Notes: a model not told the origin generated them from the sequence alone. 64,000 nucleotides of DNA from Hydractinia symbiolongicarpus (GCF_029227915.1 NC_079877.1:29041851-29105850); one strand, 5' to 3'; positions 53,487-63,788 are shown, counted from the first letter of the stretch. Made by a program: numbers and translations.

Positions 53487-54138
53487 CTAGGTAGCGCTAG
53501 CATACTGCACAGATTGAAGTTTTTTTAAAACATCGTTCCTGCCTTCCTCACGACCTTCCTCAACTAACTGGGCACGCTCTTGTTCGTTGATCTCATTGAC
53601 AATACGGTTAAACCGCTGTCGCATCTGTTCCTTTAATAGCATATACTTTTGTTTTTCCCTACTAATAAGGCTGTACTCGTAGTCACTAATCGCACCATTT
53701 TCCATTGCCTTTGAGATCAGATCAACAATAGAGTTTAATTTATTTTCCGCGAGTAGCCTGATACCCTCATGCTTCTTGCTCTTAACTCCAACTCTTTTTG
53801 GAGCGTTTCGAGATCCGCTTGGTCTATCCTGGATCGTGAGTTCAATCGTGAGTTCCCCCATCGCTATAGCAAGGGGGACTCCAAGGCCCGATGCTATAGC
53901 ACCAACCCCAAGCCCGGACGTGATTAGGCTCACGCCAAGCAGACTGTGGTCGCAGAAGTACCCACGTCCCGTGTATCTTAAACTTCTTCGCAAGCTTGTC
54001 CCGCTCATTGATCTCGTTTCGCAGATATTTCTCACTATCATCAATTTTTTTGAGTCTGTATATTTGACTTTCGTGGATAGTATCGTCCTCCGCAGGTGCA
54101 CTCGGTAACTTTGGGTACAGCTTGGTTACGTCATTCAT
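53487..54138 (-). pseudogene. Polinton-like element B: gene 2 (coiled-coil/membrane protein)
   Basis: Starts MNDVTKLYPKLPSAPAED at 54138. A charged helix follows (SEKYLRNEINERDKLAKKFK). A frame change near 53960-53980 then leads into a Gly-rich hydrophobic segment (VSLITSGLGVGAIASGLGVP) that probably crosses a membrane. Then come KSKKHEGIRLLAENKLNSIV, a coiled coil (EKQKYMLLKEQMRQRFNRIV) and the end ERAQLVEEGREEGRNDVLKK. Full length would be about 215 residues. Its start follows the stop of gene 1 directly, as in an operon-like late transcription unit. Function unknown. Confidence 0.65.
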
Positions 54139-54644
54139 TTATTCTATGAGAATGCACATGGTAAGGCCGGTGAACAAAACGTTCTTCTCATGGTGATATA
54201 CGTCCGTTAACATGAATTCGAGACGGTCAGTGGAGGCCTTCAAAGGAAGGTAGATTGGGGTGTCCAAACTCCAGGTCAGCATATCTCCCTAAGCCCTTAA
54301 CTCTTTGATGGAAGTAAGGCCAGAATTTTAGACTTTTTCCCATCAAGCAGCCAGTCATCTTTGTCGAATTGCGGACAAATGAGTCTCAACCTATGGTAAA
54401 CGTCGGTCCTATAATAGGCATCGTAGTCACCCTTCATATAATACCTTTTTGCGGGATCATAGGGTAGTCCTAGGAGCACTTGTAATTGTCGATTTATCAC
54501 CACCGAGTACCCATCACTGACACGGAGTCTGCAAAGTCCATGTTTCAGTACAAAAAGCTTAATCTTGTCCTCTGCTTGGCTATTCAAATTGAACGTCAAA
54601 TCCTCTATTCTGTATAAACCGTTCAGGATCTCCATCCGATTCAC
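54139..54644 (-). pseudogene. Polinton-like element B: gene 1
   Basis: Starts MNRMEILNGLYRIEDLTF at 54644 and continues through KLFVLKHGLCRLRVSDGYSV, GDYDAYYRTDVYHRLRLI and DDWLLDGKKSKILALLPS. A stop at 54297 reflects a one-base frame change, after which DMLTWSLDTPIYLP, RLEFML and TGLTMCILIE finish the protein. Its stop abuts the start of gene 2. In A the same gene is split by a LINE. I cannot assign a family. Confidence 0.65.
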
Positions 54645-54662
54645 CCTCTAATCAGGCCCGAG

Positions 54663-54809
54663 TTATCGGATGGTAAACTCGTTATTGCTATACAGGTTCA
54701 ACAATGCAGGTCGAATACTTATCGCTTTCAAGTCAATTCTCGTATCCTGCCCCAGATAGTCCTCAAATATCGTGGGCTTTTCGATATCAGTAATATAGAG
54801 TTGTTTCAT
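54663..54809 (-). CDS. Polinton-like element B: small upstream protein, 48 aa
   Basis: An uninterrupted frame reads MKQLYITDIEKPTIFEDYLG, then a RIDLKAISIRPALLNLYSNN-type segment and FTIR-stop. It lies just upstream of gene 1 on the same strand, 18 bases away, and is divergent from the gene that starts at 54828. The short gap (54810-54827) must hold both start regions. It includes CTTTCTCTTAAGAAAG, a palindrome. Not recognised. Confidence 0.5.
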   Translation of the reverse strand: MKQLYITDIEKPTIFEDYLGQDTRIDLKAISIRPALLNLYSNNEFTIR

Positions 54810-54827
54810 CCTTTCTCTTAAGAAAGG

Positions 54828-56049
54828 ATGAATATATACTCATACAACCCTAAGGCAAGGTACAAATCCAATAGGGGAGAATGGTCACTTGGTATTACAA
54901 ATCTTGAGCATCAGGGTCTGTACGTGTCTATAGACTCGCACATTGAGGTGGCATTCCCCGAGTTTACCAAATATGCCATCACCATTCCTACAAATCTGCT
55001 AAATGACCCTGTTAGGGTGGGTTGGACAGGGCAGGATTTGGACTATTGGAATATCCAGGTTAATTTTGACACCCATTGTGCAACTACGGCATTAGGCATC
55101 TCTGCTAAGCATATGACAGGTTTTGTGCCCTTTGTCAACTCCATATTTAAATTTCACGTGTACTACCACATGCGTCGTATCCTATCAAGAATAAAGGTAA
55201 CCATACCGTATTACGACGATTTTTCTCAGTACAAAAAACCTTATTCCACCTCCGGGTACGCACAAGTGTGTCGGGAGTATGGTGCAGATGCAAATGTCTT
55301 GTACAAATTCAAAGCAGTCATGTCGTCATTGACAAATGGTAGATGGTGGCCCCAAGTTGATGGGGACTGGGGCAAATTCATTGTACCGATAAGTCAGGGC
55401 CTAACATCGGTAGGTCTAACCAAGCTGAGCGAGAGTATTAGAGTTTACGTGGTCCTGTTACTGGGATCGCAAGCAGGAGCAAAAGCATCCCTAATCAGAT
55501 CTAGTGCAGACGACTATACGGCAAGGCAAATCTTATTGCAGAAATTTGAGACCATGGACCAACGTCAGAAAAATGTGGGGCATGACATTACGGAACTCTA
55601 AAAGGTGTTGCAGTATGCGAGGACGCCGGTAAATTTTGCTGTCATGCTCGGCGTATACATGCTGCCTTCGGACATGAACTTGAGTATAGGTAAAATTGTA
55701 GGGTATATTAAAAACATTTTGATAGCATCTGTCAATGTAAATGTAGGTGTACAGGTCGATGTGAACAACAAGCCTATTGTGAGGCATACTACTAATTCCA
55801 AAGCATACTTCACCACCTATACATATCACACCTCCAAAGCATACTACACCACCTATACATACCACACTTCCTAAGCATACTATCAAATCACCTCCAGATC
55901 ATACTATTCAGGTCATACCACCTACACCTCCAAAACATACCATACCACCTACTATACCTGAACACCCCCACAAAATCAACACGAGGATACCAAGGCCCCA
56001 ATAATCACAATAGGGGTAGGAATCATCCTAGCCTACATCTGGCTTAAAT
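54828..56049 (+). pseudogene. Polinton-like element B: membrane-anchored structural-type protein
   Basis: The first 257 codons are open: IYSYNPKARYKSNRGEWSLG, SIDSHIEVAFPEF, WTGQDLDYWNIQVNFDTH, SSLTNGRWWPQVDGDWGK and ISQGLTSVGLTKLSES. The alternating beta-like N-terminus could be a jelly-roll. A single TAA at 55599-55601 interrupts the frame, which then continues with VLQYARTPVNFAV and DMNLSIGKIVG. Shifted frames at 55800-55950 encode a Pro/Thr/His repeat tail. The last frame encodes IIAYIW-like membrane residues (ITIGVGIILAYIWLK) to a stop at about 56049. The layout (folded head, Pro-Thr stalk, C-terminal anchor) suggests a virion surface protein or a minor capsid protein. This is inference. 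Confidence 0.55.
55790..55965 (+). repeat. Tandem repeats encoding a Pro/Thr/His-rich stalk
   Basis: Units close to CACCACCTATACATACCACA and CTCCAAAGCATACTAC repeat about five times with divergence. They code for the tail of the preceding protein and are a likely cause of its frame changes. Confidence 0.7.
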
Positions 56050-56053
56050 AGGC

Positions 56054-56476
56054 TTATTTACTCACGTATAGCACGACAAAACCAGAGGCTGCCGCATATT
56101 CGACGATAGTTGGCGCTACTCTCAGAAAGAAGGGGACAACTGTACCAATAACCCCGGGTAATTCGCCACCTACCTTACCTGCTAGATATTTAAGGAACCT
56201 TCCGAGCCTTTCAAGTTGATTCTCCACAAAACTTTTTCCACCACCCACCGCGGCACCTCCTCCTGCACCAGCCGGGGCAGAAGCTCCTGTAACGGCAAGT
56301 ACAATGGTGGAAACTAGTAGACTAATAGCAGAGACGATACTACCTATGGTCAGACCCTTCTCCTTGAAGAGTATTTTAAGCTTTTCAAGCAGGGATGTGT
56401 TATCCTCGGAGATTTTCAATATCGTATCCTTGATGTGTCTCAGCTGGCTATAAATATCACGCTTGAGTTCTTTCAC
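56054..56476 (-). pseudogene. Polinton-like element B: membrane protein C-terminal part
   Basis: This frame reads ELKRDIYSQLRHIKDTILKI, then LLEKLKILFKEKGLTIGSIV. It continues with hydrophobic SAISLLVSTIVLAV, an Ala/Gly-rich linker, an amphipathic RLGRFLKYLAGKVG segment and two more hydrophobic stretches, ending FVVLYVSK. It appears to be the C-terminal half of a coiled-coil membrane protein whose N-terminal part lies at 56571-56933. The intervening 95 bases carry a frame break. Its stop faces the stop of the anchored protein at 56049, so the pair converges. Confidence 0.55.
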
Positions 56477-56570
56477 CTTTTCCTATAAGGCATTTCTGTC
56501 ATCCTTCATACCTTTATTTTTTTTTCAAGATTTTCTACTATTTTTTATCAGTTTCAGAAATCACACCATC

Positions 56571-56933
56571 TTATGCACCATCTTCCTGATCCTTGAGCTG
56601 TTCCAGCCTCTTTTCAAGCGTGACGATCTCGCTGTCATACGAAATTATCTTACTTGTTACACTTTTAATGTTACCTTGATAGGTTTGAAGTTCGAGGTTA
56701 AGTCCATTTAATTCGCGTTCAGTGAACATAGTGAATAAAGTTTCTTCCGTAAGGGTTTCCGCATCGTGTACAACCATTCTGATATTATCTATAGTTTTCA
56801 TCTGAATGATCTCGCTCGGGTCCTCATTATTAACCATATCATTAACCTCTAGCGCGAGGTTCTGGAACGCTTCCATTTTGTTGGGCGTAGTGACATAGTT
56901 GGTAAAGCCCATATCTCGAACATCTTGAGCCAT
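56571..56933 (-). pseudogene. Polinton-like element B: coiled-coil N-terminal part of the membrane protein
   Basis: The 120-codon frame contains EVNDMVNNEDPSEIIQMKTI, DNIRMVVHDAETLTEETLFT and a coiled coil (SEIVTLEKRLEQLKDQ). Together with 56054-56476 it would give a protein of roughly 280 residues or more, rod-like and membrane-anchored. Function unknown. Confidence 0.5.
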
Positions 56934-56956
56934 AAGGCCATAGTTTCTTAATGTAC

Positions 56957-57325
56957 TTAATGCTTAATGCTTAACCCAGTCCCATACTCTTTTGTAACCC
57001 TTATATTTTTAAAAAAAAGCTGTTCCCCTTCACGTTCGAAATTACCATTGGTCACGTTTATATCTATCCGGGTTTCATCCAGAGCTCCCAGCTTCCAATT
57101 ATTATCAATAAGATACCTGTAAAAATCACTTACTTTTTTTTTTAATTTAGTTTTCATCATTCTATCAAGTGCACCTCCCTGCCGTTGTTTTCCTGACGTT
57201 GAAGTCCCCGGTGTTCCAGGGAATTGCTGCGTATCTTCATGTTCATCCCCCCACCCCCCTTATCCTCCTCCTCCCCAAGATCATCTTCATGTGTAAACAC
57301 TGGGTTCATCGGCATCTCTTTATTT
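56957..57325 (-). pseudogene. Polinton-like element B: basic/acidic N-terminal protein piece
   Basis: From about 57325 the minus strand encodes MPMNPVFTHEDDLGEEED, a Gly run, then in a shifted frame PGTPGTSTSGKQRQGG. It goes on to KTKLKKKVSDFYRYLIDNNW and NGNFEREGEQLFFKNIRVTK, stopping at 56957. The stop is only 23 bases from the next frame, so it may be part of the same original gene or a separate one. It starts divergently from the capsid-like gene at 57350. Not recognised. Confidence 0.4.
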
Positions 57326-57349
57326 AGAAGATTTCCCTTATTTAATAAA

Positions 57350-58622
57350 ATGAGTAACGTATTCGGCACTACCCTAGGCCCATATGCAGAGACGAAACAG
57401 CTTTTGGGTATCAAAGGCAGGAAGCAAAGGATTCAGATATCTCACATACCCTTAATCATCAACCAGAACGAAGACCTCTATGTTGATATTCCCAGCATGG
57501 GGCAGAATGATGTGATCTTTCCAGACAGTCTCAAGCTCTTATTCTACTCAACGTTAACAGGGACCAACACAAAGCGTACCATTGCCAGCAATATAGGCAA
57601 AAGCCTGGTGAAGAATTTACGTATCACGTTGAATGGCATGACTTGTGGTTGCCGAAATTTGATAGGGACAGCAACCTTATCTTGGATGGTACAAATCCTA
57701 ATGACGGTACCATCCGGGTTCTGCAAATCAAAGCTAGCGACCACGTTGGTACGGGTAAGGAGAAGGTGATTGTTGCCGCGTATGGCAACACCTTTTGCAT
57801 ACCACTAGGCAAGATGTTTGAACTGGCCCGATATTTACCCTTGTATCCGGCGGGTTTATATGACAGGTTGCAATTTGCTATACATTTCGCAGCTTATGGC
57901 GATGTCATCAAAGATGCAGGGATGGCAGCCTCGCGTAGCATGGTGGCCAACAACGTACAAGATTACCAATATCAAGCTCGAGTTTGACAAGATTAACCAT
58001 GAAGGCCTCGCTAGCGCTATGATGTCAAGGTATGCAAGATTGGGCCTACCCTACGAACGAATCCTAAGAAGCAAAGTAGTCATGATGAGGAAGCAGGATA
58101 CCAGTTACAGCCTCCAGATTGACACCTCGCGAAGAGTTTGAGGGGTGTGTCGCTGCTCTTTGTGGATCCCGGGAAAGTGAAGCGTGAAATGATGTGTTTG
58201 ACAACCCCAAGATGGAGAGTATTAGCATTACCATTGAAGGGGAGCCCAATGAACTATACTCCCATGCCATGCTTCCCAAAGATGATTTGGAACAGATTGT
58301 CAACATTTTTGGCGCCCACGATAGTAACGTCACGATTGGCCAATTCTTCAACGAGAGATACGCCCTATTTGTAGACTTCTGGGCCTCTCCCGACGATATC
58401 CTACAAGGTAACGGAAGGCCCCTGCAAAGGCTTAGTGATGGCATCACGTTGCATATGACAAAAAAGGCCGATGGAACTGGGGAATTTGCATGCTATATAT
58501 ACTTGCTTCAGGACGCCCAATTAAACATACTGGGCGGGCGCTTCCATAACGTTGTTTTGTGCGCGGACGAAACACAAGAAAGCAGACGCAACTATGCGAA
58601 CACACGGGGGGCGGTAGAATAA
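57350..58622 (+). pseudogene. Polinton-like element B: candidate major capsid protein gene
   Basis: It starts MSNVFGTTLGPYAETKQLLG and covers about 424 codons in four successive frames, with changes near 57640, 57985 and 58145-58195. Landmarks are HIPLIINQNEDLYVDIPSMG, NIGKSLVKNLRITLNG, PLGKMFELARYLPLYPAGLY, DRLQFAIHF, NVTIGQFFNERYALFVDFW and CYIYLLQDAQLNILGG. Many short beta-like strands, the size, and a position among the structural-type genes are compatible with a double jelly-roll major capsid protein of a Polinton/adintovirus-type element. No signature motif proves it. Broken copy. Confidence 0.5.
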
Positions 58623-59002
58623 AATACGGTACATCGGTCGGTCTAGTACAGTGTGATGATGACGTTTCATAGCTTAAATACGAACAGAAAAAATACAAAG
58701 ATACAAAAAGATAAACACAACATAAATAAATACAAATATAGCCTGTGTCGATAGACATACTATTACACGTACAAAATAAAACATGAAACACTAACTATTG
58801 CGTCGTTTACTGCGCTTGCTTTCTTTATGCTGCTTGAAGAAACTCTTTACGGTAAGATTTCAAACAAGAACTACGATATTTGCGACTCTCATTTTTACCA
58901 CACGCTTGTCCTATTCATACGGAGATTAGAGGCAATGTGAAAAGTGCGCGAAAAAACTATAAAAACCCAATTAAAATTAATGTGACGTGACGGGTCTCAA
59001 TC
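58623..59002. other. Region between capsid-like gene and BEL element
   Basis: No supported gene. The junction with the BEL-derived sequence is at about 59003, where a 35-bp direct repeat begins. Confidence 0.4.
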
Positions 59003-59037
59003 TCCGAGACGGATCTTCATCGTTTATGTTCAAAACA
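59003..59037 (+). repeat. 35-bp direct repeat, left copy
   Basis: Identical to 62370-62404. It begins TCCGAGACGGATCTTCATCG and ends CAAAACA. It brackets the BEL element. Confidence 0.95.
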
Positions 59038-59320
59038 CTCCCCACCAGTGAGTACTCGTCTACGAACGATTGTCCATCTAGTAACGCTTTATTTGATATA
59101 ATTGATTATCTTGCTTACGTCGGACTCGTTAAAGATGTACGTCGTTTATGTACGTCGTGTATGTACGTCATTCCGGTTTCTTCATCATCGCTTTTCAATA
59201 TCGTTTGCCCAAGATTTATCATCAAATTTTACAACGTCGTTGTTGTTTCTTCACGAATTATGCACACCTATAAAGAACACAATTCACCGTCGTATGCAAA
59301 GCATAGTTCAAGTGACATTT
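59003..59320 (-). repeat. Probable 3' LTR or 3' end region of the BEL element
   Basis: This noncoding stretch after the Pol stop contains AATAAA on the minus strand near 59095. Repeats of ACGTACATAAACGACGTACA lie near 59135-59165. No matching 5' LTR remains apart from the 35-bp repeat. Confidence 0.4.
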
Positions 59321-61579
59321 TCATTTAGCACTGCGTTCCAGTAACGCAAGTGATCGGATGGGACAAATGTAATTTCCATCAGCAGTTTTCACTTTTGCAA
59401 CCCTGTTGATACCATCGTTGCTAGGAAAGATTTTCGCAATGCGTCCCAGCGGCCAATGATTTTTCAAGACGTTCTGGTCTCCAACTATCACGAGATCTCC
59501 TTCCTTAATTTGGTCGTCGTTTGTATTCCATTTAGCACGTGTTGTCAAAGAAGGCAGGTGTTCATTTCCCCATCTATTCCAACACATATTTGAAGCAGCC
59601 TGTACGGCTCTCCATCTTTTACGATCGTCGAGGTCTGTAAATACAGAATCTACAGGTGTATTTTGCGACGCTCTCCCAATGAGAAAATGATTTGGCGTTA
59701 GTGCTTGGTAGTCATCTGCGTCACTGCTGATAGAAGTCAACGGTCGGCTATTGATGGTTGCTTCTACTTCAGTCAAGAATGTACGTAACTCTTCTTCCGT
59801 GAAAACGCGATCACGAACTATCGCTTTCAACGCTCGTTTAGTGATTTTTACCATAGATTCCATCGCTCCATTCATCCATGGTGAAAATGGTGGGTTGAAC
59901 TTCCATTCGATACTATTCTTTGTTAACTCTTTTCGAAGTTTTGTCTCATTCAGATTCGTTACCAGCTCTCTTAGTTCACGATCTGCGCCGACGAAGTCGG
60001 TTCCGTTGTCGCTGGTGATTGTTTTGGGGTTTCCTCTTCTTGAGATAAAACGTCGAAGTGCAAGAATAAAACTATCTGTCGATAAATCTCCAGCTAGCTC
60101 AATATGAACGGCACGTGACGTCATGCAGGTAAACAATGCTCCATACCTTTTCACGGTTCCAGATGAAGCTCTTGTCCTCTTACTTCTCTTGACAATCATC
60201 GGATCAAAGTAATCTACTCCTGATCGATTAAATGGTGGTTCACCTACAGCTAGACGATCGATTGGTAGATCTGCCATAAGCGGTGACATTGGTTTTACTT
60301 TCTTTGATTTGCAGTATGTACATGCGTTTATCAAATTCTTCACAAAGGATTTTCCAGTCGGAATCCAAATATTTTGTCTTGATAGTGCTAGTGTGGCGTT
60401 TTGTCCAACATGGAAGTTTGTATGATGAATGTGTTGAATTATGAGTCGTGCAATGTGGTGTTTCGGCGAGATTATCACTTGGTGCTTCGACTCAAATGGT
60501 ATATCGATTAAACCAATTCTTCCTCCAACACGAATCAAATTGTTTTGCATCATTGGTCTCAAAGCTACAAGTGGTGATCTTTTTGGTAGTTCCTTGTGTG
60601 ATTGTAGGTTTTCGAATTCTGATGGGTAGGATTCTTGTTGTGAGATGCTATACAACTGTAACTTTGTTGCTTCAATTTCATCAACGGTCAGGTAATCAAA
60701 TTTTTCACGTTCAGATCCTCTCCGCTTTAATAACAACCAATTTCGTTTTAATTTGATAATCCACGCAATGTGGCGACAGAGTTTTTGCCAATCGGAATAA
60801 CTTTCCCATTTGATAAAAGATGTTTTCTCTGGTATTGCATTACTGGTTGACTGAAAGTTGGTAATATCTGCGTCTTCTTCACTTTGAATGACATTTTGGT
60901 TTTGATCTGGCCAATTGCATTCTTCTTCGATTAAAAATGATGGACCGGCTAACCATCTGGAATTCTCGGTCGATGATAGTGGTACATATCTTGTAGCATT
61001 GTCTGCTGGGTTCAGTGTTTCTGGCACAAAACGCCACGAATTAACGTCAGTCGTAGTACGAATTTCGTTGATGCGATTCATAACGAATACTGCAAATTTT
61101 CGGTTTTCATTCGAGATATATTTTAAAACTATTTGTGAATCTGTCCAAAATTTGGTACTGAGGTCCATGGAAAGACTACTCACTATTGATTCTCTCATTC
61201 TTGTAGCCAAGACAGCAGCTTGTAATTCTAATTTTGGTATTGTGAGAGATTTCGAATTCAACGGGGCGACTCTGGATTTTCCCATCACGAATGTTACACT
61301 AACGGTATGCGTATCTTGAATACGTAGATATGCGACAGCACCATATGCATTGATTGAAGCGTCGGAAAAAATATGTAGTTGAATCAACTGATTATCGGAT
61401 TGTAGTTTGAGCCATCGAGGAATGCTGATCGATGTTAGTTTCTCCAGTTCACTTCTCCAGCTCAACCACCTTGTTTTTAATTCGGTTGGTATTTCTCCAT
61501 CCCAGTCTATTTTGGATTTCCACAAAGATTGGATGATAAGTTTTTCTTCTAAAATGAATGGTGTTAAGATGTGGGTCAA
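59321..61579 (-). pseudogene. BEL/Pao Pol: RNase H, integrase and C-terminal domain (752 codons open)
   Basis: A long open frame encodes the connection region (WDGEIPTELKTRWLSWRSEL) and RNase H (HIFSDASINAYGAVAYL, SLTIPKLELQAAVLATRM, FWTDSQIVLKYI). An HHCC integrase head follows (HIHHTNFHVGQ, CTYCKSKK), then a DDE core (GVDYFDPM, TSDNGTDFVG, NGAMESMVKITKR). The BEL-type C-terminal domain comes last, with NRWGNEHLPSL and GDLVIVGDQNVLKNHWPLGR. The domain order RT-RH-IN and these motifs identify BEL/Pao. The frame is intact, so insertion is younger than the decay of the surrounding viral genes. A frame change at about 61570 separates it from the reverse transcriptase piece. Confidence 0.8.
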
Positions 61580-62100
61580 ATATTGAACTTGTTAAACTTA
61601 ATATACCTCTTTTAGTTTCAGGTGATGGCTTGTTGACAACTTTGAATGTGAAATAGTCAGTATTCGGATTCCATAACATACCAAGTACTCTTTCAGTCGG
61701 TAATTTGTTTAGATCTAGATTGACGTTGATTACGGTTTCGGTACTTGGAAAACACTTAAGAATTCCACAAGAATTTGAAAGCCATTTTGTTAAACGAAAG
61801 CCACAACTTTTCAATGCTTCTGTTACGGTTTTTGCAATCGATACGGCTTCGTCTACCGTTTGCATGGAGTCCAGATACTACTACTAAAACTTTTTCGCGA
61901 TAGCGTCTACGATTTCGCGATCGTGATCGATACTAGTTTGTCGAAGAGCGTAATTTGCGCAACAAGGTGAGTCTACTTTACCAAATAAATGTACTTGCAT
62001 GGCAAAGTCATCAATTTTGTCCCTGGTGTTTTCTCGCCAAACGAAACGAAGAGCGTCTTGTTCTATCCTTGATACTTTGTATCCTAAATGCAGCAGGGTG
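61449..62100 (-). pseudogene. BEL/Pao Pol: reverse transcriptase part with destroyed active site
   Basis: The minus strand reads DALRFVWRENTRDKIDDFAM, HLFGKVDSPCCANYALRQTS and then three consecutive TAG codons at 61886-61878. After these it reads YLDSMQTVDEAVSIAKTVTE, KLPTERVLGMLWNPNTDYF and TKRGILSLTSSIFDP. The stops lie in the place where the FYVDDYL catalytic box is expected, so the enzyme is dead. The segment N-terminal to DALRF, including the first catalytic aspartate, is missing and is replaced by Gag sequence. Confidence 0.7.
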
Positions 62101-62370
62101 TGGTGACGTTTTCCACATTTATCTTCCCGATACCTCTTCTTAGATTTGAATTCTTTTATTTTGTGAGAAGGTGAAGACAATTGAAGCAAAGTCCCTTTTC
62201 TAAAACAAACTTCCTACGATGTGCCACCGGTTTTTATTCGAATTCTCTGCACTTAAAAACAAAATGATTTTCTGAACAAATCCAACACTGCGTACTGCAT
62301 TCACTACCTGCACCTGTTGCAAATGTTCTCACTCTTTTCTTGTCCCTCTTCTTCTTCATCCCTTCTTTTT
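62100..62370 (-). pseudogene. BEL/Pao Gag: zinc-knuckle fragment
   Basis: Across two frames the minus strand encodes CWICSEKHFVFKCREF, KGLCFNCL and CGKRHHTLLHLG. This is the Cys/His cluster at the end of BEL/Pao Gag proteins. Directly after LHLG the sequence continues as reverse transcriptase, showing an internal deletion near 62095. Confidence 0.65.
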
Positions 62371-62404
62371 CCGAGACGGATCTTCATCGTTTATGTTCAA
62401 AACA
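62370..62404 (+). repeat. 35-bp direct repeat, right copy
   Basis: Identical to 59003-59037. Confidence 0.95.
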
Positions 62405-62429
62405 AACGTGGACTATTGAATAAAAAGAT

Positions 62430-62810
62430 ATGGCAACGATAGCCGTTATCGTGGACGAGGCTGCAATAAACGCCCTATAAATTATCTATTTAGCAAGCTC
62501 TCGGGGCACGGCGAAGCAGAACGAAGACGTCATGATCAAGCCGTTGAAAAGCTTAACCCAGGCAGAGTGGACCAGAAAGAGGCAAAATAAGCTCGATTGG
62601 TTCGCCAGGCAGAGGGAATTGCAACTAAAGGCTGGTAAAAGCCTGAGAGAATTGGATGATAGTATGTATCAGTATTACATTGCTTCAGACAAAAAGGTTC
62701 CCCAGTTGAAAGATTTTTACACACCCTCGTAGCAGCAACAAGATGGTGAGCTAACGTTCATCTTTGGCTCCCTGTCCCTACTGGGCTTCGTGGCTTACAA
62801 ATACTCGTAG
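62430..62810 (+). pseudogene. Polinton-like element B: small protein with C-terminal membrane segment
   Basis: From ATG 62430 one frame runs 126 codons and is interrupted by TAA near 62478 and TAG at 62730-62732. It encodes ATIAVIVDEAAINAL, then PLKSLTQAEWTRKRQNKLDW, RELDDSMYQYYIASDKKVPQ and DFYTPS. After the second stop comes LTFIFGSLSLLGFVAYKYS, a C-terminal membrane anchor. The two stops are in the same frame, so only point changes broke it. It precedes the integrase by 26 bases on the same strand. Unknown family; a virion membrane or scaffold role is possible. Confidence 0.5.
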
Positions 62811-62836
62811 GAACGTTTTTCTGACATATAATAAAT

Positions 62837-63766
62837 ATGTCAGGAAAAGCATCACATATCGTTACAGATGAGGAGGCGGAAAAATTAGGCAATATCTACT
62901 ACACATGTCTGGACCGGGCGAGAGGCCATAAAATTGCTCGCGAAAAAGAGCGGTCTCTCCAAAAGGCTAGTCACTCATTGGCTATCCAGGAAGCTCTTGT
63001 GGTTGAGAACCATCAAGGGGCCGAAACGTAAAGACTACCCCCATTTTACCGTTACAAGACCCAACAAAATGCATCAGTTTGATCTATTGTACAGGCCCCA
63101 TGATCGGTTGTATGGTAGCACCTACAAGTATATTCTCACAGGTATTGATGTAGCCTCGAGATATAAGGTAGCAAGACCTCTACGAACCAAAAAAGCCAGC
63201 GAGGTTGCGGGTATGATCCAAGATATCTAGACGGCAGGATCTTTAGACTACGCCAAAACCTTTCAATGCGATAACGGCTCCGAATTCAAATCGGGCGTAA
63301 CGAAGCTGCTGGAAGGCAAAGGTGTGGAGATTAAACGGGCTACCACCAAATACCACCATACGTTTGCAGCCTTTGTAGAGTCTTACAACAAGGTCCTCGC
63401 AGGGATGCGCAGGAATTGGCTTCCGACAAGACTAGCAGCACCATTTGGGTCAAGCACTTGTATACCATCGTCAAAAGCCTCAACAATGCCAAGACTGCAA
63501 TGATAAACATGAAGCCCAATAAGGCTATTAAGCTGGATGAGATACCAGTCGCGAAAAGCGAAGAATATCCCGAAGAGAAGCCCTTACCTGAGGATGGGTT
63601 GTACTTATACCTCATGCAGCCCGGAGAGGAGCATGGGGACTCGAAAAGACGAGCCATTGATGCTTTCTATTTGAAGGATGGTCCTGAAAGGAGCTTTGTT
63701 TCGGAAGAACTCATGCTGATCCCGAAGGATGTTCAGGAGCCTCCGGAACATGTGAAGGATTGGTAG
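62837..63766 (+). pseudogene. Polinton-like element B: DDE (retroviral-type) integrase
   Basis: It starts MSGKASHIVTDEEAEKLGNI. A helical head follows (SGLSKRLVTHWLSRKLLW). The core then has Asp in MHQFDLLYRPHD, Asp in FQCDNGSEFKSG and Glu in FAAFVESYNKVLAGMRRNW, so all three catalytic acids are visible. The last part (63416-63766) encodes a Lys/Glu-rich linker and a beta-like tail ending KDVQEPPEHVKDW. Frame changes near 62990-63030 and 63415 and an in-frame TAG at 63228-63230 inactivate it. Integrases of this class insert Polinton/Maverick elements. Its presence with PolB and capsid-type genes is the main evidence for the element type. Confidence 0.7.
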
Positions 63767-63788
63767 ACACCCTCAATTTTACCTATAA

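Larger units (their letters stand above)
59003..62404 (-). mobile_element. BEL/Pao LTR retrotransposon, internally deleted
   Basis: A minus-strand element inserted in the virus element. In order it carries the end of Gag with zinc knuckles (about 62100-62370), part of reverse transcriptase (61449-62100), then RNase H, integrase and C-terminal domain (59321-61579). A 3' LTR-like region with an AATAAA signal lies near 59090-59110. A 35-bp sequence is directly repeated at both limits (59003-59037, 62370-62404). Protease, the first part of reverse transcriptase and the 5' LTR are absent. Confidence 0.75.

Noticed and set aside
59751-60107. 118-codon plus-strand frame
   Set aside because: Antisense shadow of the BEL/Pao integrase.
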